Shown here one piece after another: positions 1-7,189 of a stretch of 7,189 nucleotides of DNA. Source of the DNA: an uncultured Spirochaetaceae bacterium (lineage in GTDB: Bacteria; Spirochaetota; Spirochaetia; SZUA-6; Bin103); contig CAJWOB010000127.1 in assembly GCA_913043885.1 (NCBI GenBank), forward strand, positions 1-7,189, written 5' to 3'. A model generated the notes under the pieces. The model was not told the DNA's origin and did no database searches. It was given only the letters and a program-made list of their open reading frames with translations. Numbering within the stretch: the stretch's first letter is position 1; every line of letters begins with the position of its first letter. A program made the position numbers and the translations under genes.

Positions 1-1
1 G

Positions 2-49
2 TTCGTCGAGGTATTCTCGCCGATGCGCCCGGAGTACGCGCCGAAGTAG
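2..49 (+). CDS. C-terminal end of an upstream gene, possibly a small cupin-domain protein (partial)
   Basis: Reading from base 2 gives the 15-residue tail FVEVFSPMRPEYAPK and then a TAG stop at 47-49. Many small single-domain cupin proteins end in a strand of the form 'EVFSPxRxDY/F', and this tail resembles that ending. The stop lies 18 nt before the queG start and in the same frame, so this is a separate preceding gene and not an N-terminal extension of QueG. The short gap suggests co-transcription with queG. The other two forward frames are also open over this short stretch, so the frame choice rests only on the cupin-like ending and the neat spacing. The function is tentative. Confidence 0.4.
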   Translation, partial: FVEVFSPMRPEYAPK

Positions 50-67
50 CGCCACCGAGCCGCATCT

Positions 68-1140
<1,073 letters not shown>

Positions 1141-1144
<4 letters not shown>

Positions 1145-2502
1145 CCGACCCCGCGGGCGACACCATAGTCGCAACCGCCACCCCGCTAGGTCAGGGGGCG
1201 GTAGCGGTAGTGCGCCTCAGCGGACCACGCGCCATCGCCATCGCCGACCGGCGATTTCGCGGCGCGACGCCACTGCGGGACGCACCGCGGCGACACGCCT
1301 GCTACGGTCGCGTCGTCGACGCCGACGGCCAGCACGTCGACGATGTGTTGGCGATCTGCTTCGCCGCGCCGGCCAGCTACACCGGCGAGGAAGTGGTGGA
1401 GATCTCCTGCCACGGCTCGCCGTTGATCGCCCAGCAGATTACCGAGCTGATGTCCGCCTCCGGTGCCCGCTTTGCCGAGCCGGGGGAGTACACCAGGCGG
1501 GCGTTCCTCAACGGCAAGATCGATCTGGCACAGGCCGAAGCGGTGGGTGAGCTGATCGCCTCGGCTTCGAACATGGCCCTCCGCGGCGCCCGCGGCCGCC
1601 TGGACGGCGAGCTGAGCCGTCACGTGGGCGGGCTCCGCGAGCACCTGGTGGAGCTCGCCGCCCTCACCGAGCTGGATCTCGATTTCGCCGAAGAGGAGGT
1701 GCCGGTGCTGGCGCCCGCCGTCCTGGCGGCAAAGATCAATGCCGCTGTGACGCGCTGTGAGGAGATGCTGGCGACTTTTCGGGTCGAACGGATGCTGCGG
1801 GACGGCGTCCAGGTCGCGCTGGTGGGCAAACCCAATGTCGGCAAGTCCTCGCTTCTCAACCGCCTGGCGCGGGCGTCGCGGGCACTGGTCAGCGATGTGC
1901 CCGGCACCACCCGCGACGCGGTACACGCCGACATACAGGTGGATGGCGTCCACCTGCGAGTTACCGACACCGCCGGCCTCCACGATAGCGCCGACGTGGT
2001 GGAGACCATGGGCATGCAGCGCACCCATCAGACCATCGACGACGCCGACCTGGTGGTCGTGGTGGTGGAGTGTGGTGGCGACGGCCGTACGGCGACCTAC
2101 GAGACGAACGACCTGCCCGGGGTGAGCGCCGAGCGCCTGCTCGTCGTCGCCAACAAGTGCGACCTTGGTCCGGCGCCGCCGGGGAGCGACCGTGCCGTAT
2201 CCGCTCTGTCGGGAGAGGGAATAGAGGCGCTTGCCGGCGATCTGGTGAGGTTGAGCTTTCGCACCAATCCCTACAGCGAAACGACCACCACCATCGCCAG
2301 CGAACGCCAGAAGAGGAGCCTCGAAGATGCGCGCATCCGGCTGCAGGCGGCCGCGCAGCTGGCACGGGCTGGCGATCACGACGGCGATTTGATCGCCGCC
2401 GAGCTGCGTGCGGCCATCACCGGCCTGGAGGAGCTGCTGGGCGAGGTGACCAGCGACAACGTGCTGAACCAGATCTTCGCTGAGTTCTGCATCGGCAAGT
2501 GA
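1141..2502 (+). CDS. mnmE: tRNA uridine-34 modification GTPase MnmE (TrmE)
   Basis: Cytosolic GTPase that, with MnmG, installs the (carboxymethyl)aminomethyl group at C5 of wobble U34; its N-terminal domain binds a methylene/formyl-tetrahydrofolate carbon donor. The 453 residues are the normal family length. The N-terminal TrmE domain starts with DTIVATATPLGQGAVAVVRLSG (7-28) and includes GEYTRRAFLNGKIDLAQAEAV (115-135). A G domain is inserted in the helical domain: G1 GKPNVGKS (229-236, with the K-loop Asn at 232), G2 PGTTRD (254-259), G3 DTAG (276-279), G4 NKCD (338-341) and a G5-like SALSGEG (354-360). E288 lines up with the catalytic Glu (E282) of E. coli MnmE. The protein ends in the hallmark FCIGK with C450. 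The GTG start overlaps the queG stop, and the stop overlaps the mnmG start, so translation is probably coupled along queG-mnmE-mnmG. Confidence 0.98.
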
Positions 2503-4403
2503 TGGCTACCGACAACGACATCGTGGAGGTGGCGGTGATCGGCGGCGGCCACGCCGGCATCGAGGCGGCGGTGGCAGCGGCACGGATGGGGTGCAAGGTC
2601 GCCCTGATAACGGCGGACGCCGCGGCGATCGGGCGCATGTCCTGCAATCCTGCCATCGGCGGCACTGCTAAGGGCCACCTGGTACACGAGATCGACGCAC
2701 TCGGCGGGGTGATGGGGGAGCTGGCGGATGCGACCGGCATCCAGTTCCGGCTGCTGAACCGCTCCAAGGGGGCGGCGGTGTGGTCCTCACGCTGCCAGTC
2801 GGACAGCGCTGCCTACGCGCGCGCGGCGGCAGCGCTGGTGGCCGCAGAACCGCGGCTCAGCCTGGTAGAGGGCGACGTGGTAGGATTCGAGCCGACGTCG
2901 GCGCCAGATAAGGTCGGCGTGCTGCGGTTGGCCGATGGGCGGACGCTCGCCTGCCGTCGGCTCGTCGTGGCCACCGGTACCTTCCTGAACGGCGTGCTGC
3001 ACACCGGCAGCCAGGCAAGCCCGGGCGGCAGGGCGGGGGAGCGGGCCGTCACCGGGCTGTCTGCCAGCTTCACCGCCCTGGGTATCGCGACCGGTAGGCT
3101 GAAGACCGGCACGCCGCCGCGGCTGCGCCGCGACACCGTAGCGGTGGAGGAGCTCGAGCGGCAGCCGGGAGATGACCACCCGCTCCCCTTCTCCCATCGC
3201 ACAGATCGTATGGCGTTTCCGGTGCTGCCGCAGATCGAGTGCTACATCACCCACACCAACGGTGACACCCACGCCGCCCTGGCGAAGGGCTTCGACCAGT
3301 CGCCGATGTTCACCGGCCGCATTCGCGGCGCGGGTCCCCGCTACTGTCCGTCTATCGAGGACAAGGTGGTGCGGTTTCCCGACCGCGACCGCCATCAGCT
3401 GTTCCTGGAACCGGAGGGGCTGGCATCGGATCTGATCTACGTAAACGGCTTCTCCAGCTCCTTGCCGGCGCCGGTGCAGAAGGCCGCCCTCCGCACGGTG
3501 CCCGGGCTCGCCACCGCCGAGATCGTCCGCTATGGCTACGCAGTCGAGTACGACTACTTTCCTGCCCATCAGCTGCAGCCGACGCTGGAGAGCAAGCGGC
3601 TGCCGGGGCTGTTCTTTGCGGGACAGGTCAACGGTACCTCCGGCTACGAGGAAGCGGCGGCGCAGGGGCTGCTTGCCGGGATCAACGCGGCAGCCGGGCT
3701 GCTGGGACGGGACCAGCTGGTGCTGGGCCGCGACGAGGCGTACATCGGCGTGTTGCTGGATGATCTGGTCGCCAAGCCATCGGATGAGCCCTACCGGATC
3801 TTCACCTCCCGCGCCGAGCACCGTCTGGCCCTGCGGCAGGACAATGCCGCGCGGCGACTCACCCACCACGGGGTGCGGGTCGGGCTGGTAGAGGAGCGGC
3901 GAGGGCGTGAGGTGGCGGCGGAGCAGGAGGCGATCGAGCAGCTTTTCAGCCAACTGGAAGGCACCAGAGTCGCTCCTCAGCAGGTGAACGCCTGGCTGAG
4001 CCGGCGCGGGGCGGCGCCGCTGCGAGCTCCCGAGTCGCTGGCCGCTCTGGCGCGACGCCCGGAGGTGGGCCTGGAGGCACTCAGCGACGCCAGGTGGCTG
4101 CCTGCCCCGGCAAGCGCCGCGTTGCACAGGTCGGGGCCGGACCTCCGTAGTGCGGGGGCGATCGAGCTGAAGTACGCCGGCTACATCGCGCGGGAGCGGG
4201 AGGCGGTGGCCCGCACCCGACGACTGGACGCCATGCGCATCCCGGCGGAGCTGGATTTCGGTCGCATCACCGCCTTGTCACAGGAGGCGCGCGAGAAGCT
4301 GACGCTGCTGCGTCCCAGCACGCTCGGTCAGGCGTCGCGCATCTCCGGCGTCAGCGCCGCCGACGTCAGCATCCTCATGGTGTGGCTGCGCGGGCGGCGA
4401 TAG
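2502..4403 (+). CDS. mnmG: tRNA uridine-34 modification FAD enzyme MnmG (GidA)
   Basis: FAD- and NAD(P)H-dependent partner of MnmE in the MnmEG complex that makes cmnm5U34/nm5U34. The 633 residues compare with 629 in E. coli. Visible elements are the dinucleotide-binding GGGHAGIEAA (14-23), MSCNPAIGGTAKGHL (46-60) with C48, GRLKTGTPPR (198-207), RYCPSIEDK (280-288) with C282, FLEPEG (301-306), QVNGTSGYEEAAAQGLLAG (375-393) and EPYRIFTSRAEHRLALRQDNA (429-449). C48 and C282 match the two functional cysteines of E. coli MnmG (C47 and C277). The C-terminal helical domain, with KYAGYIARE and LRPSTLGQASRISGVSAADV, contacts MnmE and tRNA in the family. I chose the ATG at 2502, which shares one base with the mnmE stop (TGATG); an in-frame GTG at 2499 would add one residue and give a GTGA overlap. 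The segment LLNRSKGAAVWSSRCQSD (84-101) resembles a Bacteroidetes-type variant as I remember it. Confidence 0.98.
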   Translation: MATDNDIVEVAVIGGGHAGIEAAVAAARMGCKVALITADAAAIGRMSCNPAIGGTAKGHLVHEIDALGGVMGELADATGIQFRLLNRSKGAAVWSSRCQSDSAAYARAAAALVAAEPRLSLVEGDVVGFEPTSAPDKVGVLRLADGRTLACRRLVVATGTFLNGVLHTGSQASPGGRAGERAVTGLSASFTALGIATGRLKTGTPPRLRRDTVAVEELERQPGDDHPLPFSHRTDRMAFPVLPQIECYITHTNGDTHAALAKGFDQSPMFTGRIRGAGPRYCPSIEDKVVRFPDRDRHQLFLEPEGLASDLIYVNGFSSSLPAPVQKAALRTVPGLATAEIVRYGYAVEYDYFPAHQLQPTLESKRLPGLFFAGQVNGTSGYEEAAAQGLLAGINAAAGLLGRDQLVLGRDEAYIGVLLDDLVAKPSDEPYRIFTSRAEHRLALRQDNAARRLTHHGVRVGLVEERRGREVAAEQEAIEQLFSQLEGTRVAPQQVNAWLSRRGAAPLRAPESLAALARRPEVGLEALSDARWLPAPASAALHRSGPDLRSAGAIELKYAGYIAREREAVARTRRLDAMRIPAELDFGRITALSQEAREKLTLLRPSTLGQASRISGVSAADVSILMVWLRGRR

Positions 4404-5096
4404 GTGGCGCAGACCCTCCGCCTCCTGTCGCGCCGTGATGTCAGCGACAGCGCCTACGTGCTGCGCCTCGAGCGCGGCGACTTCAGCTTCGCGCCCGGGC
4501 AGTACCTCACCCTCGGCGAGGCGGGGGGCGCGGAGACGCGGGAGTATTCCATTTACTCCGGCATGCAGGATCCCTACTTGGAGGTGCTCATCAAGGAGGT
4601 AGCCGGCGGCAGTGTGTCGCGGCGTCTGCGACGACTCGCCCCCGGCAGCGAGCTGCGCTGCGACGGCCCGTTCGGATTCTTCACCCTCGGTAACGGGCTC
4701 GCAGACAGGCTCGCAGACGAGCATGCCGATCGGCCGCTGCTATGGGTGGCGACCGGCACCGGGATCGCGCCGTTCCATTCGTTCGTCACCAGCTACGGTG
4801 ACCTCGACTACCTCCTCCTGCACGGAGTGCGGGCGCCCAGCGAGTGCTACGAGCGCGAGGCATACCCGGCTGAGCGCTACCTGGCGTGCGTTTCTGAGCC
4901 CAACGCGGCGATGCCAGGGCCGGCCGAGCATCGCAGCTTCGCCGGGCGAGTGACCGCCTACTTGCGGCACCACGCGGTGGCGGCCGGTACGCGCTGCTTC
5001 CTGTGCGGTAACAGCGCGATGATCTTCGAGGTGTTCGACCTGCTGAAACGTCAGGGAGTACCCAGCGCCGACATCGCCGCCGAGGTCTACTTCTAG
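4404..5096 (+). CDS. FAD/NAD(P)-binding oxidoreductase, ferredoxin/flavodoxin-NADP+ reductase family
   Basis: A 230-residue soluble flavoprotein that should pass electrons between NAD(P)H and a one-electron carrier such as ferredoxin or flavodoxin. The N-terminal FAD-binding barrel has FAPGQYLTL (29-37), REYSIYSG (46-53; the R-x-Y-S flavin motif) and GGSVSRRL (68-75; phosphate contact). The nucleotide domain has WVATGTGIAPFHSFV (114-128; G-T-G-x-A-P), LLHGVRAPSECYE (138-150) and CFLCGNSAMIFEVFDLL (198-214; the C-G-x-x-x-M motif). It ends in EVYF, an aromatic C-terminus as in many FNRs. There is no 2Fe-2S domain and no membrane segment. The GTG start directly follows the mnmG TAG with no gap, so it is almost certainly translated from the same mRNA. 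NADH versus NADPH preference cannot be read here. Its place among Fe-S, radical-SAM and flavin tRNA enzymes suggests it powers them (inference). A 12-nt tandem duplication lies in the linker around residue 100. Confidence 0.85.
   Translation: MAQTLRLLSRRDVSDSAYVLRLERGDFSFAPGQYLTLGEAGGAETREYSIYSGMQDPYLEVLIKEVAGGSVSRRLRRLAPGSELRCDGPFGFFTLGNGLADRLADEHADRPLLWVATGTGIAPFHSFVTSYGDLDYLLLHGVRAPSECYEREAYPAERYLACVSEPNAAMPGPAEHRSFAGRVTAYLRHHAVAAGTRCFLCGNSAMIFEVFDLLKRQGVPSADIAAEVYF
4696..4719 (+). repeat. 12-nt tandem direct repeat in the reductase gene
   Basis: GGCTCGCAGACA is followed immediately by GGCTCGCAGACG, 11 of 12 identical. The duplication is in frame and encodes the repeated Leu-Ala-Asp-(Arg/Glu) element in GLADRLADEH. 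It lies between the FAD and NAD(P) domains, where extra residues are likely tolerated. It looks like a recent slippage event. Confidence 0.8.
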
Positions 5097-5158
5097 CCTC
5101 GGCGCGCGGCGCCGCGGAGTGGTCGTGGCGCAGGACGAACGGATAGAGTGGGCGCCCG

Positions 5159-6547
<1,389 letters not shown>

Positions 6548-6559
6548 TCCCTCCGGTCG

Positions 6560-6940
6560 GTGTCGTCATCCGCTTCGCTGCCGCGCCACTTTCGCAAGCT
6601 ACCACAGCGGGAACGACGGGATGCGCTCGCCGCCCTGCTCGGCACGCTACCGGAGGAGCTGGCCGGCAGCGGCGACACCCTCCGCATTATCACCCGCATC
6701 ATGACCAACGTCTCGTCGCACGCGAAGAACCGCACGGCCGTGTACAAGGTCGAGCTCTTCTTCAAGGCGCTGCACACGAAGCTGCAGACCGAGCGGCAGA
6801 AGCGGGAGTCTTTGTCGGGCTCCGTCTTCCCTGGTAATGGAGTAGACTTGCCATTATGCTTCCCCCCCCTGAACGGGAGTTGCTCCGACCAGAGACACAC
6901 TGGCCGACCAGGTCAGCAGCCATTTGGTTATCGGAAATAG
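6560..6940 (+). CDS. Hypothetical protein following miaB, possibly degraded at its 3' end
   Basis: I do not recognise this protein. The frame is 126 codons from a GTG at 6560, only 12 nt after the miaB stop and in the same frame as miaB. Residues 1-83 look like genuine coding sequence: third positions are mostly G/C, and the product is charged and helical, with RHFRKLPQRERRDALAALLG near the start and a Lys/Arg/Glu-rich stretch around residues 55-82. After about position 6810 the codon bias collapses (TCT TTG, GGT AAT GGA GTA, TTG CCA TTA) and the product turns into low-complexity Pro/Gly/Ser sequence. The real gene may be shorter, frameshifted, or the remnant of a longer one. No convincing Shine-Dalgarno precedes the GTG. 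There are no membrane segments and no cysteine motif in the good part. Confidence 0.4.
   Translation: MSSSASLPRHFRKLPQRERRDALAALLGTLPEELAGSGDTLRIITRIMTNVSSHAKNRTAVYKVELFFKALHTKLQTERQKRESLSGSVFPGNGVDLPLCFPPLNGSCSDQRHTGRPGQQPFGYRK
6835..6856. repeat. Inverted repeat TAATGG-(10 nt)-CCATTA
   Basis: TAATGG at 6835-6840 and its exact reverse complement CCATTA at 6851-6856 flank a 10-nt spacer. The arms are A+T-rich against a G+C-rich background, and the right arm runs into an ATG at 6856. It could be a small operator or a weak hairpin. There is no U-tract after it, so it is not a standard intrinsic terminator. A 6-bp repeat can arise by chance. Confidence 0.35.
6862..6869 (+). repeat. Run of eight C residues
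   Basis: C8 homopolymer lying inside the doubtful 3' part of the hypothetical frame at 6560. Such tracts are prone to slippage. Gaining one C would join that frame to the one ending in a TAG at 6949-6951, and losing one C would put a TGA immediately after the tract. Confidence 0.9.
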
Positions 6941-6974
6941 AGAGCCGGTAGATATCTTGTAGCAGAGCAGAAGC

Positions 6975-6979
6975 AGGGA
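6975..6979 (+). promoter_or_regulatory. Probable Shine-Dalgarno for the gene starting at 6990
   Basis: AGGGA lies 10 nt before the ATG at 6990, in a purine-rich leader. It is one of the few clear ribosome-binding sites in the window and supports 6990 as a true start, separate from the upstream coupled genes. Confidence 0.4.
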
Positions 6980-6989
6980 AGTGAGCAGG

Positions 6990-7189
6990 ATGAAAAGGGA
7001 TGCGGGAGGAGCGCCCAAGGCGGCTGCTTCCCCCGAGGATTCTTCTCCTTTGCCAACCACTTTAGACCACGAAGGTGTACGCTATGTCCGCGGCGGGCCT
7101 CCGGACAAGCGGTTCTACGTCACCCCAGCAACGGCTCGCCTCCTCTACTGGGACATGGTGATCATGGAGCGGGAGTGTTCCATACCGGC
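6990..7189 (+). CDS. Hypothetical protein, N-terminal part (runs off the window)
   Basis: An ATG at 6990 opens a frame that stays open to the window end (66 codons visible). The first 25 or so residues are Ala/Pro/Ser/Asp-rich and look disordered. From about residue 27 the sequence becomes protein-like: HEGVRYVRGGPPDKRFYVTP, then an aromatic and acidic stretch with TARLLYWDMVIMEREC. Third-position G+C also rises there, from about position 7080. I do not recognise the family. The basic GGPPDKRFYVTP segment and the helix after it could belong to a nucleic-acid-binding or enzymatic domain, but that is a guess. An in-frame GTG at 6981 is a possible alternative start. The 49-nt gap after the previous frame's stop, with its lower G+C, suggests a new transcription unit. 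Confidence 0.5.
   Translation, partial: MKRDAGGAPKAAASPEDSSPLPTTLDHEGVRYVRGGPPDKRFYVTPATARLLYWDMVIMERECSIP

Noticed and set aside
1186..2379. Long open frame on the - strand opposite mnmE
   Set aside because: Long antisense frames are expected in G+C-rich genes; it shows no recognisable domain and is fully covered by mnmE.
2787..4127. 446-residue open frame on the - strand opposite mnmG
   Set aside because: Same shadow effect: Arg/Gln/His-rich product, no family features, and a strong MnmG on the other strand.
5105..5116. 12-bp perfect palindrome CGCGGCGCCGCG between the reductase gene and miaB, considered as a terminator
   Set aside because: It has no loop and no following U-tract, and such palindromes are frequent by chance at this G+C content.
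6924..6954. Possible promoter (TTGGTT ... TAGATA) before the gene at 6990
   Set aside because: The spacing between the hexamers is 19 nt and both match consensus poorly; not enough to call.
6854..7060. Small - strand frame with a hydrophobic stretch, as if a small membrane protein
   Set aside because: The hydrophobicity comes from the complement of purine-rich leader sequence. It spans the start of the better-supported + strand gene at 6990 and has no clear ribosome-binding site.

Overview
The window is a stretch of a high-GC bacterial chromosome, roughly two-thirds G+C by eye, with strong G/C preference at third codon positions. Every convincing gene is on the + strand. I cannot assign a species. 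The codon bias, GTG starts and overlapping genes fit many GC-rich lineages. Some protein details (a Trp-Ser-Ser-Arg stretch in MnmG, the divergent N-terminus of MiaB) suggest a less-studied phylum rather than a mainstream proteobacterium or actinomycete, but that is a weak inference.

Layout: (i) positions 2-49 hold the last 15 codons of an upstream gene whose ending resembles a small cupin protein. (ii) Positions 68-5096 are a tightly packed run of four genes: queG (epoxyqueuosine reductase), mnmE (tRNA-modifying GTPase), mnmG (its FAD-dependent partner) and an FAD/NAD(P)-binding reductase of the ferredoxin-NADP+ reductase family. queG and mnmE overlap by 4 nt, mnmE and mnmG share 1 nt (or 4 nt if GTG is used), and the reductase starts on the base after the mnmG stop. 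(iii) After a 62-nt gap comes miaB (5159-6547), a radical-SAM tRNA methylthiotransferase. (iv) Positions 6548-7189 are different in character. A short hypothetical reading frame follows miaB in the same frame, its coding signal fades near position 6810, and G+C drops to about 55% over 6841-6960. That stretch holds an inverted repeat and a run of eight C. A new, unrecognised gene begins at 6990 and runs off the end.

The first five complete genes form one functional theme: modification of the tRNA anticodon loop. QueG completes queuosine at position 34 of GUN-anticodon tRNAs, MnmE-MnmG build the cmnm5/nm5 group on U34 of other tRNAs, and MiaB adds the methylthio group to i6A37. QueG (cobalamin plus two [4Fe-4S]) and MiaB (two Fe-S clusters, radical SAM) both need low-potential electrons, and MnmG is an NAD(P)H/FAD enzyme. 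The co-located reductase is therefore a reasonable candidate electron donor for the cluster. That link is inference from gene order and family chemistry. I saw no CRISPR array, tRNA or rRNA gene, transposase or defence gene.
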